Positions 39,652-50,182 are shown, counted from the stretch's first letter. The stretch is 64,000 nucleotides of DNA from Azonexus sp. (GCA_030696345.1 JAUYSK010000019.1:124001-188000); one strand, 5' to 3'. Made by a program: numbers and translations. The notes: generated by a model from the letters alone, not told the origin.

Positions 39652-40084
39652 AGAAACTGTAGAAATCTTTACCGATGGCGCCTGCAAGGGCAATCCCGGC
39701 CCCGGTGGCTGGGGTGCGATCCTGCGCCTCGGGCCACATGAAAAAGAGCTGTGGGGCGGTGAAAAGGAAACCACCAATAACCGGATGGAGCTGACCGCTG
39801 CCATCCGCGCCATCGAAGCCCTGAAACGTCCGATTGGCGGCAAAATCTATACCGACTCGCAATATGTCCTGAAGGGCATCAACGAGTGGATTCACGGCTG
39901 GAAGCGCAATGGCTGGAAGACCTCGGACAAGAAGCCGGTCAAGAACGCCGACCTCTGGCAACTGCTCGATGCCCAGGTCAAACAGCACAAGCTGGAATGG
40001 GTCTGGGTCAAGGGCCATTCCGGCCATCCGGAAAATGAACGGGCCGATGCCCTGGCCAATCGCGGCATTGAAGAATTGGGGTAG
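39641..40084 (+). CDS. rnhA: Ribonuclease HI
   Basis: [23 protein letters not shown]...[12 protein letters not shown]...[20 protein letters not shown]. Confidence 0.97.
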   Translation: MAAEETVEIFTDGACKGNPGPGGWGAILRLGPHEKELWGGEKETTNNRMELTAAIRAIEALKRPIGGKIYTDSQYVLKGINEWIHGWKRNGWKTSDKKPVKNADLWQLLDAQVKQHKLEWVWVKGHSGHPENERADALANRGIEELG

Positions 40085-40088
40085 AAGC

Positions 40089-40802
40089 ATGCGCAAAGTA
40101 GTACTCGACACCGAAACCACGGGCCTCGATCCGCGTTCAGGCCATCGCATCATTGAAATCGCCTGCATAGAGATGATCAATCGCCGCCTGACCGGCCGCC
40201 ATCTGCATAAATACACCAACCCGGAACGCGAAATCGATGAAGGCGCCCAGGCAGTTCACGGCATTTCGCTCGAATTTCTCGCTGACAAGCCAAAGTTTGC
40301 CGACATCGCCGACGAATTCCTCGAATTCATCAATGGTGCCGAACTGATCATCCATAACGCCCCGTTCGACCTCGGCTTCCTCAATGCCGAATTGCGCCGC
40401 CTTGACCGCGTGCCGGTCGAGACCATCTGCAGTGGCGTCACCGACACGCTGCGCATGGCCAAGGATCTGCATCCGGGCAAGCGCAACAGTCTTGACGCAC
40501 TATGCGAACGCTACGAAATCGACAACTCCAGCCGCACGCTGCACGGTGCGCTGCTTGATACCGAGTTGCTGGCTGACGTTTTCCTGGCCATGACGCGCGG
40601 CCAGAACAGCCTGATGATCGAACCAGATGCCGAAGTGCGGCCGCAACTGGGCGCCGACGGCATGGCGCGCCAGCGCAAGCCGCTGATCGTCCGGCGGGCC
40701 GCGCCGGAAGAACTCTCCGAGCATGAGCGCCTGCTCGCCGCCATCGACAAGGAGTCGAAAGGCGCCTGCGTCTGGTTACCCAAGGCCGATACGGCCGCTT
40801 AA
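40089..40802 (+). CDS. dnaQ: DNA polymerase III epsilon subunit
   Basis: MRKVVLDTETTGLDPRSGHRIIEIACIEMINRRLTG...HNAPFDLGFLNAEL...HGALLDTELLADVFLAMT. Confidence 0.96.
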   Translation: MRKVVLDTETTGLDPRSGHRIIEIACIEMINRRLTGRHLHKYTNPEREIDEGAQAVHGISLEFLADKPKFADIADEFLEFINGAELIIHNAPFDLGFLNAELRRLDRVPVETICSGVTDTLRMAKDLHPGKRNSLDALCERYEIDNSSRTLHGALLDTELLADVFLAMTRGQNSLMIEPDAEVRPQLGADGMARQRKPLIVRRAAPEELSEHERLLAAIDKESKGACVWLPKADTAA

Positions 40803-40809
40803 GGACATC

Positions 40810-41703
40810 ATGGTTCCTGTTTCACTGCTCATCTGGATCTCGCTGGAAACCTGGGCCTACCTCGCCTTTGGTCGCCATGTACTGCACCTCGACTGGCCGC
40901 TGGCTATTGTCGGTGCGATCAATTGCCTGCTCGGCCTGCGCTTCTGGATGAACGCCACGACCTGGTTTTTTGGCATGAAGTTCGCCTCGCCGGCGCCGAG
41001 CCTCGGCTTTGGCAAGCGGCTCGCCATCATGATCGGCGAATACCTGGCCTTCCTCCTCACCTTCCTGCTGGTCCTTCCCTTTGAGCGCTTGTGGATGCCT
41101 GCTGACCGGCTGCGTCCGGGAACGCACCCCATTCTGCTGGTGCATGGCTACGGCGTCAGCCGTGGCATCTGGTGGCTGCTCCGTCGCCGTCTTGAAGCCG
41201 CCGGCCACACTGTCGCCACGCTCAGTCTGATTCCCCCCTACACCAGCATCGGCAAACTGGTGCCGCAACTGCATCAGCGCATTGAAGAAGTCTGCACCGC
41301 CACCGGCAGCAAGCAGGTCACGCTTTTCGCGCACAGCATGGGCGGTCTGGTCTGTCGTTCCTACCTGGCCCGGCATGGCATTGCCCGTGTCGACAAACTC
41401 GTCACCATGGCCTCGCCGCACGCTGGCACTACGTTGGCGCGTATCGGCATTGGCCAGAACGCCCGCGAAATGGAGCCCGATTCGCTATGGCTGCGCGACA
41501 TGGCCAGCGAAACCATGAAGATCCCCGCCATCGCACTGCGCAACCCCTACGACAATTATTCGATGCCACAGGATAACCAGCGGCTACCGGGCGCTCAGGA
41601 TGTCGAACTTCCACCCATCGGCCACATTGCGATGCTTTATGATAAGCAGGTTGCCAACATCGTCATCGACGCCTGTCGTGACGAAAAACGAAAAATGCCA
41701 TGA
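40810..41703 (+). CDS. Membrane-anchored alpha/beta hydrolase (lipase-like)
   Basis: ILLVHGYGVSRGIWWLL...VTLFAHSMGGLVCRSYLA (GxSxG-type box HSMGG). Confidence 0.85.
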   Translation: MVPVSLLIWISLETWAYLAFGRHVLHLDWPLAIVGAINCLLGLRFWMNATTWFFGMKFASPAPSLGFGKRLAIMIGEYLAFLLTFLLVLPFERLWMPADRLRPGTHPILLVHGYGVSRGIWWLLRRRLEAAGHTVATLSLIPPYTSIGKLVPQLHQRIEEVCTATGSKQVTLFAHSMGGLVCRSYLARHGIARVDKLVTMASPHAGTTLARIGIGQNAREMEPDSLWLRDMASETMKIPAIALRNPYDNYSMPQDNQRLPGAQDVELPPIGHIAMLYDKQVANIVIDACRDEKRKMP

Positions 41704-43004
41704 ACCTTGCCGCGACCGCCCATACCCAGGCCCAGGATCTGCTCGATTTCATCGATGCCAGCCCTAGCCCGTGGCATGCCGTACAGACCTGCGAAACACG
41801 ACTGCAGGCGGCCGGTTTTTGCCGTCTGGCAGAGGTTGACCGCTGGAGTCTGACTGCCGGCGGTCATTACTACGTCGTGCGTGGCGGTTCCTCGATCATC
41901 GCTTTCATTGTCGGCACCCAGCCTGCAGCTGAAACCGGCGTGCGCCTGATCGGGGCCCACACCGATTCGCCCGGCCTGCGGATCAAGCCAAAACCGGCAG
42001 AAGACGCCTCCGGCATGGTCCGGCTTGGCGTCGAAGTCTATGGCGGCCCGATCCTCGCCACCTTCGCTGACCGCGATCTGTCGCTGGCTGGCCGGGTCAA
42101 TGTCCGTACGCCCGGTGGTTTCGAAAGCCGGCTAGTTCGTTTCAATGAGCCGTTGCTGCGCCTGCCCAACCTCGCCATCCACATGAACCGCGAGGTCAAT
42201 GAGAACGGCCTGAAATTCAACAAGCAGACCGAATTGCCCCTGCTGCTGGGCATCTCACAGGATGACGCAAAAGCCGATGGGCGTTTCCGCCAGCCAATCG
42301 CCGAGGCGCTCGGCGTCGAAGCATCCGACCTGCTGACCTGGGAACTCAACGCCTACGACACGCAAAAAGGCACATTCTGGGGCGTCGACCGCGAGTTTGT
42401 TGCCAACGGCCAGCTCGACAACCTCGCCTCCTGCCATGCCGCCCTGAGCGCGCTGCTCGCCAGCGAAAACCCGGCGACAACCAGCCTCTGTGCCTTCTTC
42501 GACCACGAAGAAGTCGGTAGCGAAAGCGCCTCAGGGGCCGGTGGCAGCTTCGTCTCCGACATCATCAACCGCCTCGCCGCCAGCGCCGGTCTCGATGCCG
42601 AGGACCAGCGCCGGATGCTGGCCAACAGTTTTTTCATCAGCGCTGACATGGCTCATGCCTGGCACCCGAACTTTCCGGCGGCTTACGAGCCCTGCCACCG
42701 GGTACTGGTTAATGCCGGCCCGGTCATCAAGAGCAACACCAACCAGCGCTACAGCACCAGCGCCGACACTGCCGCGCGCTTCATGGCATTGTGCGAGAAA
42801 GCTGGCGTGCCGTGCCAGCAATACGCCCACCGCACCGACCTTGGTTGCGGCAGCACCATCGGCCCCATCGTCGCCTCTCGCCTGGGCATTGCCAGCGTCG
42901 ATGTCGGCTCACCGATGTGGGCCATGCACAGCGTCCGCGAAAGCGCTGGCGTCCTTGACCACAATTACATGATTGCCGCACTGACGGCAGCTTTCACGGA
43001 GTGA
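41700..43004 (+). CDS. M18 family aminopeptidase
   Basis: LIGAHTDSPGLRIKPKP...GQLDNLASCHAAL...FFDHEEVGSESASGAGG...DMAHAWHPNF. Confidence 0.94.
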   Translation: MNLAATAHTQAQDLLDFIDASPSPWHAVQTCETRLQAAGFCRLAEVDRWSLTAGGHYYVVRGGSSIIAFIVGTQPAAETGVRLIGAHTDSPGLRIKPKPAEDASGMVRLGVEVYGGPILATFADRDLSLAGRVNVRTPGGFESRLVRFNEPLLRLPNLAIHMNREVNENGLKFNKQTELPLLLGISQDDAKADGRFRQPIAEALGVEASDLLTWELNAYDTQKGTFWGVDREFVANGQLDNLASCHAALSALLASENPATTSLCAFFDHEEVGSESASGAGGSFVSDIINRLAASAGLDAEDQRRMLANSFFISADMAHAWHPNFPAAYEPCHRVLVNAGPVIKSNTNQRYSTSADTAARFMALCEKAGVPCQQYAHRTDLGCGSTIGPIVASRLGIASVDVGSPMWAMHSVRESAGVLDHNYMIAALTAAFTE

Positions 43005-43008
43005 CACC

Positions 43009-43557
43009 ATGAATGAAGTTATCGCCTTTCTGCTCGGTAGTTCCATAATCCTCTGGTGGTCACGTAAATCGCTAGTTACCCCCGGACGCCACGGTTTTTA
43101 CCGCTTCTTCGCTTGGGAAGCCATTCTCGGACTACTGGTACTGAACCATGAACCCTGGGGCAATGCGCCCTCTTCGATACACCAGATGACCTCCTGGGTA
43201 CTGATGGTGCTCAGCGTCCTGCTTGTCCAGCAGGGGCTAACCGCCTTGCGCAGTAATGGCAAGGCCGGCGATCAGCGAACCGACCCGACACTTTACGAAT
43301 TCGAAAAAACCACGGCGCTGGTCACAAGCGGCATCTACAAATACATTCGCCACCCCATGTACGCCTCCTTGCTGGCCCTGGCCTGGGGCGCCTATTTCCA
43401 GAATCCGTCCGTACCGGGCACCATTGTTGCCGCCGTGGCATCGATATTCCTGCTCCTGACCGCAAAGGCCGATGAACAGGAATGCCTGGCATTTTTTGGT
43501 ACGGCTTACGCCGACTATATGCGCCAGACCAGACGCTTCATTCCGGGACTGCTCTAA
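43009..43557 (+). CDS. Isoprenylcysteine carboxyl methyltransferase-family membrane protein
   Basis: LVTSGIYKYIRHPMYASLLALAWGAYFQ...EQECLAFFGTAYADYMRQTRRFIPGLL. Confidence 0.8.
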   Translation: MNEVIAFLLGSSIILWWSRKSLVTPGRHGFYRFFAWEAILGLLVLNHEPWGNAPSSIHQMTSWVLMVLSVLLVQQGLTALRSNGKAGDQRTDPTLYEFEKTTALVTSGIYKYIRHPMYASLLALAWGAYFQNPSVPGTIVAAVASIFLLLTAKADEQECLAFFGTAYADYMRQTRRFIPGLL

Positions 43558-43690
43558 AGTCTGTATCTGTCGGGATCGTTCGGCCAAGAATTCAGGATTC
43601 CTGTAGACCACCGAAGCTCGGTCTAGCGTTCAAAGAGACTGGAAAATTCTGTTTCGATCAGGCGCGAATTAGCTATAATTCGCGCCCCAA

Positions 43691-43766
43691 GCGTTCTTAG
43701 CTCAGTTGGTAGAGCGTCTGCCTTACACGCAGAATGTCGGCGGTTCGAGCCCGTCAGGACGCACCA
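43691..43766 (+). tRNA. tRNA-Val (anticodon TAC)
   Basis: GCGTTCT...AGGACGC acceptor stem, TCTGC-CTTACAC-GCAGA anticodon arm, GGTTCGAGCC T-arm, encoded ACCA. Confidence 0.96.
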
Positions 43767-43906
43767 GATTTCTGCTTCATGACACCTAAAGAAGCACCAG
43801 AACCCAGCTCCGGCGGTGTTTTCCAATTGTGCGTTCATGCAGAAGATCTTGGCTCTCTGCACCTTCCCAGGTACAAGCCATCTTATGAGCCGACTCCGTT
43901 TTCAAC

Positions 43907-44821
43907 TCAGTTTGTCTCGGGCTTGCCAAAGACTTCTCGCCGTGCAGCCTCACTTACCGCGACGATTGCCGGATGCGTCAACCGTCTTTCGGTTGTGATT
44001 GCATAGAGTTGCTCAACAACCGAATCGATGCAGCCGAGCGCCACGACCTCGTACTGCCGACATACCTGATCAGCTATAGCGGTCGGGGCGGTAAATAATC
44101 CAGCACCTGCATGCCCGAAGGCTTTGATCAATGCGCTATCGTCAAACTCTCCGATGATGAATGGCCGAAGATCGTTGTTGTCCAGCCATTGAAGAAGCCT
44201 GGGTCGGATCGCTGCATCTTCTCCCGGCAAGAGAAATGGGGCGTTGTTAAGTAATGCCGGAAATTTTCCGATCAATTGCCTGGTCAAAGACGGCGCACCA
44301 AAGACCGTCAGCCCGCACTCACCCAACAAATGACTGTAGCCGCGCACGTTCAGATTCGTCGGCATGGATCGATCCGCGATAACCATGTCCAGTCGGTGAA
44401 CTGAGAGGTCAGCCAACAGTGTTGCCAAACGCCCTTCCCGGCAAATAAGTCGAACAGGTTCCTGAATATGCAGAGCCGGCTCGAGCAAGCGACATGCAAC
44501 CGACTTCGATACGGAATCCGCGATCCCGATCTTGAACGGGAGTGATTTCTTCGTAGCCTGATCGCGAAGCACATCGAGCAACTCGTCACCAATGGTGAAT
44601 ATTTCATCGGCGTAACTGAGGATGCGTCGCCCAGCCTCGGTCAACTCCAGGCCGCGCCCAACACGGCGAAAGAGTTTCGTTCCGAGGGTTTCCTCAAATT
44701 CACCAAGCTGACCACTGATTGATTGGGGGGTCAGGTGGAGTTGCTCGCCAGCACGGGCAATGCTGCCTGTTTTGGCCACCATCCAGAAATACCGCAAGTG
44801 CTTGAAATTTAGTGTTGTCAT
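43907..44821 (-). CDS. LysR-family regulator, NhaR-like
   Basis: MTTLNFKHLRYFWMVAKTGSIARAGEQLHLTPQSISGQLGEFEETLGTKLFRRVGRGLELTEAGRRI. Confidence 0.88.
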   Translation of the reverse strand: MTTLNFKHLRYFWMVAKTGSIARAGEQLHLTPQSISGQLGEFEETLGTKLFRRVGRGLELTEAGRRILSYADEIFTIGDELLDVLRDQATKKSLPFKIGIADSVSKSVACRLLEPALHIQEPVRLICREGRLATLLADLSVHRLDMVIADRSMPTNLNVRGYSHLLGECGLTVFGAPSLTRQLIGKFPALLNNAPFLLPGEDAAIRPRLLQWLDNNDLRPFIIGEFDDSALIKAFGHAGAGLFTAPTAIADQVCRQYEVVALGCIDSVVEQLYAITTERRLTHPAIVAVSEAARREVFGKPETN

Positions 44822-44997
44822 GATGTCCAGAGGAATAAGTGTTCGGCGCCTGCCCCAACGCCACGATGACGAAGGAAATTCGTTGAATGCCGTCAAATAC
44901 ATCCAAAAACTGGATGTTTCAGTAAATTATATTCGACTGGATCGTTGAATTGTTTATAACTATATTCCGCCGCCTATAGTGTCAATTCGGAGAATAC

Positions 44998-45519
44998 ATG
45001 AGCAAATCGAGCAAGAATCACCCCCTGATCGGAATTGTCATGGGGTCGGATTCCGACTGGCCAGTAATGCAGGCTGCCGCGAAAATGTTGGAGGAACTCG
45101 GCGTTTCCTACGAGGCTCGGGTGGTTTCGGCTCACCGGACGCCAGATCTGCTTTTTGAATATGCATCAACCGCACGCGAACGTGGCATAAAGGCCATTAT
45201 TGCCGGAGCAGGTGGCGCAGCCCATCTTCCTGGCATGCTGGCGGCCAAAACCACCCTGCCCATTCTGGGCGTACCGGTCCCCTCGAAACACCTCAAAGGA
45301 CTGGACTCCCTGCTTTCTATCGTCCAGATGCCCAAAGGCGTGCCCGTGGCTACATTTGCCATCGGCGAAGCCGGTGCTGCCAATGCAGCCCTCTTTGCAG
45401 TCGCCATGCTGACGACCGGGACGGATAGCATGAGTGGTGAGCTGGCCGACAAACTGCATGATTTTCGCCAGCGCCAGGAAGACAAAGTGCTGACCATGCA
45501 ATTGCCGAGGCCAGAATGA
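44998..45519 (+). CDS. purE: 5-(carboxyamino)imidazole ribonucleotide mutase
   Basis: [42 protein letters not shown]...[27 protein letters not shown]. Confidence 0.97.
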   Translation: MSKSSKNHPLIGIVMGSDSDWPVMQAAAKMLEELGVSYEARVVSAHRTPDLLFEYASTARERGIKAIIAGAGGAAHLPGMLAAKTTLPILGVPVPSKHLKGLDSLLSIVQMPKGVPVATFAIGEAGAANAALFAVAMLTTGTDSMSGELADKLHDFRQRQEDKVLTMQLPRPE

Positions 45520-46670
45520 TCCTGCCACCAGCGACGCTTGGCATGCTCGGTGGCGGCCAATTAGGCCGCTACTTTGTTATTGCCGCACAACAATTAGGTT
45601 ACCGGGTCATGGTTCTCGATCCGGATACCAATAGCACAGCGGGTCGTATTGCAGATCTGCATATTGCCGCAGCCTATGATGATCGGAACGCCTTGTCGCG
45701 CATGGCCAATAGCTGTGCGGCCATCACTACAGAATTCGAAAGCGTGCCCGCCGAGACGCTGGCGTTCCTTGCCCAGTTCGTACCTGTACAACCGAGCGCA
45801 GAAACATTGGCCATTTGCCAGGAACGTTCTGCAGAAAAGGGCTTTTTGAAAGAACACGGCTTTCCGCATGCGCCTTACGCGGATATCCGTTCAGAAAGTG
45901 ACGTTTTGAATGTCTCAACGGATTTGTTTCCGGGCATTCTCAAAGTAGCCCGGTTTGGCTATGACGGTAAAGGTCAGGTTCGAGTCAATGATGCGGAAGA
46001 AACTTTGGCTGCCTTTCGCCGGTTCAAGAACGAGCCTTGTGTTCTTGAAAAAAAAATGGCGCTTGACTATGAGTTGTCACTCGTTCTGACACGATGCGCG
46101 TCGGGCGCCGTAAAATGCTTTCCGGTCGCCGAGAACCATCACCAGCAAGGCATCCTCGATCACTCCATTGTTGCTGCTCAGGGCGGCGCTGCCGGTGAAC
46201 TATCCATCAAGGCGAAAGCGATTGCCGAGAAGATCGCTCTCGCCATGGCTTATGTCGGCACGCTCAGCGTCGAGTTCTTTGTCGTTGATGGCCAACTCTA
46301 CGTTAACGAACTGGCACCACGGCCTCATAACTCGGGGCATTACACCCTGGATGCATGCCTTACCAACCAGTTCGAGCAACAGGTTCGGGCATTGTGCGGC
46401 CTGCCACTCGGCGAGGTCACAGCGCACTCTGCGGCAGTCATGGTCAATCTTCTGGGGGATATCTGGTTCGCCAACAACCCTGAGCAGGCATCCGAGCCGG
46501 ACTGGGAAAAACTACTCGCCTATCCAAGCCTGAAACTCCATCTGTACGGCAAGAGTGAAGCCCGACCGGGGCGCAAGATGGGGCATTTTACGGTGCTCGG
46601 AGAAACGATCGAAAAACCTTACCGAACTGCGATGGAAGCCCGGAAAGCTATTGGGCTCAGTGATTGCTGA
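45516..46670 (+). CDS. purK: 5-(carboxyamino)imidazole ribonucleotide synthase
   Basis: [30 protein letters not shown]...[37 protein letters not shown]. Confidence 0.97.
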   Translation: MILPPATLGMLGGGQLGRYFVIAAQQLGYRVMVLDPDTNSTAGRIADLHIAAAYDDRNALSRMANSCAAITTEFESVPAETLAFLAQFVPVQPSAETLAICQERSAEKGFLKEHGFPHAPYADIRSESDVLNVSTDLFPGILKVARFGYDGKGQVRVNDAEETLAAFRRFKNEPCVLEKKMALDYELSLVLTRCASGAVKCFPVAENHHQQGILDHSIVAAQGGAAGELSIKAKAIAEKIALAMAYVGTLSVEFFVVDGQLYVNELAPRPHNSGHYTLDACLTNQFEQQVRALCGLPLGEVTAHSAAVMVNLLGDIWFANNPEQASEPDWEKLLAYPSLKLHLYGKSEARPGRKMGHFTVLGETIEKPYRTAMEARKAIGLSDC

Positions 46671-46861
46671 ATTGAGTCGGGCTTCAGTGAGCTCATATTC
46701 CAGCGGATTTTACATGGCCAGTATTTGCTAATTTCCGTTGCCCGACAACGACCATGAAACCATCGTTTTATTCGATGTATTGATTAGATATATTCGTCTG
46801 GTTCGATGTTTATTTTGTCTCTACGATGAATCCTATTACCAACACAAAGGGATGAAGCTTC

Positions 46862-47272
46862 ATGCATATCGATATTCGGGCAAGAGGGTTTGAACTGACG
46901 GAAGGTCTGCGCCAACATACCGAACGACGCCTGAACTTTGCCCTTGGATGGGCCAGTTACGATGTTCGCAAAATCGCTGTGCGTCTTTTCGATGTCAATG
47001 GGCCTCGCGGTGGCGAAGATAAATGCTGTCGCATTCAAGTCACCCTTCCAAAATCGCAGGATGTCGTGATTGAAGATGTCGAAGCAGATCTCTACGTAGC
47101 AATTGACCGCGCTGTAGAGCGGGTTGAGCGCTCGGTTGCTCGCCGACTGGAGCGGCAACGTGAGCACCAGCACGGCACATTCAAGACGGCCGCACCTAAC
47201 GACGAAGGTGAGGACAAGTCGGGCGCGACTTCATTTGACGACTTATCCGCTACCAACCGAATTCCATCCTGA
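46862..47272 (+). CDS. HPF/RaiA-family ribosome-associated protein
   Basis: MHIDIRARGFELTEGLRQHTERRLNFAL...VVIEDVEADLYVAIDRAVERVERSVARRLERQREH. Confidence 0.82.
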   Translation: MHIDIRARGFELTEGLRQHTERRLNFALGWASYDVRKIAVRLFDVNGPRGGEDKCCRIQVTLPKSQDVVIEDVEADLYVAIDRAVERVERSVARRLERQREHQHGTFKTAAPNDEGEDKSGATSFDDLSATNRIPS

Positions 47273-47285
47273 CCAGGAGTCTGCC

Positions 47286-47969
47286 ATGAATACCGTGCAC
47301 CCACTGCCCTTGCCTGAAACTCCGGAAAATGCCATCGCGTCAGCATCAACCGGCAACAAGGTCATTCGCAACACCTACGCGCTGCTCTCAATCACGCTGC
47401 TGTTTGCCGCAGCTACAGCCGCTGTGTCGGTAGCCATGAAACTGCCACACCCCGGTCTTGTTGTAACCTTGATCGGATATTTCGGTCTGCTGTTTCTCAC
47501 GGCCCGGTTACGCAACAGTAGCTGGGGCCTGCTCTCCGTCTTTGGCCTGACCGGGTTCATGGGCTACACATTGGGGCCGATCGTCAGCCATTACCTCGGC
47601 CTGCCCAACGGAGGGCAAACCGTGATGATGGCCATGGGTTCCACGGCAGCAATATTCCTCGGTCTCTCCGGCTATGCACTGACCACCCGCAAGGATTTCA
47701 GTTTCATCGGTGGCTTCCTGACGGCAGGAATTCTTGTTGCCTTCGTCGCATCCCTGGCAGCTGTGTTTCTCAGCATTCCGGCCTTGTCATTGACCATTTC
47801 GGCGGCATTCGTCTTGTTGATGTCCGGCCTGATCCTCTATGAAACCAGCAACATCATTCATGGCGGGGAAACGAATTACATCATGGCGACGGTGACCCTG
47901 TTTGTGAGCATTTTCAATCTCTTCACCAGCCTGCTGCACTTGCTTGGTTTTGCGAACAACAGTGACTGA
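47286..47969 (+). CDS. Bax inhibitor-1/YccA family membrane protein
   Basis: NKVIRNTYALLSITLLFAAATAAVSVAMKL...GLILYETSNIIHGGETNYIMATVTLFVSIFNLFTSLLHLLG. Confidence 0.93.
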   Translation: MNTVHPLPLPETPENAIASASTGNKVIRNTYALLSITLLFAAATAAVSVAMKLPHPGLVVTLIGYFGLLFLTARLRNSSWGLLSVFGLTGFMGYTLGPIVSHYLGLPNGGQTVMMAMGSTAAIFLGLSGYALTTRKDFSFIGGFLTAGILVAFVASLAAVFLSIPALSLTISAAFVLLMSGLILYETSNIIHGGETNYIMATVTLFVSIFNLFTSLLHLLGFANNSD

Positions 47970-48036
47970 CCTGGGCAGATGAAACAGCATCTGGCTGCTC
48001 TTTGCAGGAGCATCCCGCTTATCGGGTTCGACTAAA

Positions 48037-48975
48037 ATGATTGATGTTGTTGTCTTGTTTTTCTTGTTCGGCTTGCTGGCAGGCCTGGCGCGCTCGGAGC
48101 TAAAACTGCCGGCCGCGCTTTACGAATCGCTGTCCCTGATTCTACTTCTCGCCATTGGCCTCAAGGGGGGTGAAGGCCTCGCCAAGCAGGCACTCAGTCC
48201 GCTGCTGCCGCAGCTGGGTGCGGTGATCGTGCTGGGTGTATTACAGACTTTGATCGCCTTCGCAATTCTCATCAAGCTCGGACGCCTGGGGCGCTCCGAC
48301 GCGGCAGCAACTGCAGCGCATTACGGCTCGGTGAGCGTGGCAACCTTCGCCGTCGGAGCTAACTGGTTGATGACGCGAGGCATCGACTTCGAACCACAAC
48401 TTGCGATTTTCCTGACCGTCATGGAAGTGCCAGCTCTAATTGTCGGCATCATGCTGGCGCGCGGGGTCAGCAAGGACACCGACTGGCGAGCCTTGGCGCA
48501 TGAGAGTTTTCTCGGCAAGGGCGTGACCTTGTTGATGGGCGGCATGGCCATCGGCTGGATTGCCGGACCTGAAGGGCTGACGCCGATCAAAGGCCTGTTT
48601 TATGACCTGTTCAAAGGCGCACTCGCTCTGTTTTTGCTGGAAATGGGATTGATCGTCAGCCGCCAAATTGGCGAGTTGCGCAAACGCGGCGCATTCATCA
48701 TCAGTTTCGGCCTGCTCATGCCCTTGTTCTCGGGCTTGCTTGGTCTGGGGTGTGCCTTGCTGCTTGATTTGTCGGTAGGCGGGATGACCTTGCTGGCTAC
48801 GCTGGCGGCAAGCGCGTCCTACATCGCCGTCCCCGCAACCATGCGCCTGGCGGTTCCGGAGGCAAATCCGGCGCTTTCACTGTCGGCGGTGCTGGGTATT
48901 ACCTTCCCCTTTAATATCATGGCTGGAATTCCGCTCTACCATTATTTGGCCGTACAACTTGCAGGAGCATTCTGA
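48037..48975 (+). CDS. Sodium-dependent bicarbonate transport family permease (SbtA-like)
   Basis: ALYESLSLILLLAIGLKGGEGLAKQ...AAATAAHYGSVSVATFAVG...; followed directly by a PII-like gene. Confidence 0.87.
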   Translation: MIDVVVLFFLFGLLAGLARSELKLPAALYESLSLILLLAIGLKGGEGLAKQALSPLLPQLGAVIVLGVLQTLIAFAILIKLGRLGRSDAAATAAHYGSVSVATFAVGANWLMTRGIDFEPQLAIFLTVMEVPALIVGIMLARGVSKDTDWRALAHESFLGKGVTLLMGGMAIGWIAGPEGLTPIKGLFYDLFKGALALFLLEMGLIVSRQIGELRKRGAFIISFGLLMPLFSGLLGLGCALLLDLSVGGMTLLATLAASASYIAVPATMRLAVPEANPALSLSAVLGITFPFNIMAGIPLYHYLAVQLAGAF

Positions 48976-49283
48976 TGCTGGCGAATATGGAAAAACGTAC
49001 CTTGCTGACCGTAATTACCGAAGCGGTCATCGAGCAAAGCCTCCTCCGCGACCTGGAAAAACATGGGGTACGGGGGTACACCGTATCCGATGCACGCGGC
49101 CGTGGCAGCAGGGGGATACGCGATGCCGCGTGGGACGAGGTCGCCAATATACGCATCGAAGTCATTTGCCAAAGAGCCCAGGCGGAACTTCTGCTGGCAC
49201 ATATTCGAGATCAGTATTACACCGACTACGCCATGGTCGCATTTATGGTGGAGATCGATATATTGCGGGGAGAGAAATTTTGA
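48975..49283 (+). CDS. PII-like protein (SbtB-like)
   Basis: KRTLLTVITEAVIEQSLLRDLEKHGVRGYTVSDARGRGSRGIRD...; start overlaps the sbtA stop. Confidence 0.8.
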   Translation: MLANMEKRTLLTVITEAVIEQSLLRDLEKHGVRGYTVSDARGRGSRGIRDAAWDEVANIRIEVICQRAQAELLLAHIRDQYYTDYAMVAFMVEIDILRGEKF

Positions 49284-50182
49284 ATGCCCGCGCCCCAAAA
49301 CTTCAATCCGGGGGAAAATCACTTTCCTCCAAAGGCCGGAAATCCATCTACGCCGGCCGCAAGATTGCCTTGCTGACAATGCACGGCAAAGAGAAGGTCA
49401 TCCAGCCAGTGCTGACAAAATCGCATGGCTGCCAGGTTGAACTCGTGACCGGGTACGACACTGATCGTTTGGGTACCTTTACCCGCGACATTCCGCGAGA
49501 TGGATCGCAAATTGAAGCCGCCCGCAAAAAGGCGAGAATCGGAATGGAGTTGGCAGGGTTGCCCCTCGGGCTGGCCAGCGAAGGGAGTTTCGGTGCCGAT
49601 CCTTTTGTCGGCATGTTTCCATGGAACCTCGAGTACCTGATTTTCATTGATGACGAGCGTGACCTAGAAGTGGTGGGCATGGCTCAGGGAGCTCCCAAGG
49701 ATCTGCATCTGGCAGCGCATGACTGGGCAGCCGCAAAAGCATTTGTGGTCGAAGCCGGATTCCCCCTGCATCACATGGTCGTGCGCCCCGACGGCCCGAA
49801 CGACCGACGAGTTCGCAAGGGACTTTCAAACTGGCAGGAGTTGGAATACGCCTTTAATTCGGCATTGGCACAATCCAGTAATGGCCAAGTGTTTCTTGAA
49901 AATGATTTGCGTGCCCATGCCAATCCGACCCGAATGAAGAATATCCGGAGTGCTGCCGAGGATCTGGTAAGCAAACTTGCCTCTTTGTGCCCTGAGTGTG
50001 GAACCCCTGGCTTTGGCATTGTTGATCGCATAAAGGGCTTGCCATGCGCTGAGTGCGGCGCTTCGACTCAGGAAGTGCGTGCAGAGGTACACGGATGCAT
50101 CAAATGTTCATTTCGTCAGACCAGGGAGCGACTAGACACCACCACCGCTGATCCTGGTCGCTGTAGTTATTGCAACCCATAG
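49280..50182 (+). CDS. DUF6671-like protein with C-terminal zinc ribbon
   Basis: SIYAGRKIALLTMHGKEKVIQPVLTK...; C-terminal CPECG/CAECG/CIKC/CSYC cysteines; probable TTG start overlapping the PII-like stop. Confidence 0.65.
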   Translation: MNARAPKLQSGGKSLSSKGRKSIYAGRKIALLTMHGKEKVIQPVLTKSHGCQVELVTGYDTDRLGTFTRDIPRDGSQIEAARKKARIGMELAGLPLGLASEGSFGADPFVGMFPWNLEYLIFIDDERDLEVVGMAQGAPKDLHLAAHDWAAAKAFVVEAGFPLHHMVVRPDGPNDRRVRKGLSNWQELEYAFNSALAQSSNGQVFLENDLRAHANPTRMKNIRSAAEDLVSKLASLCPECGTPGFGIVDRIKGLPCAECGASTQEVRAEVHGCIKCSFRQTRERLDTTTADPGRCSYCNP

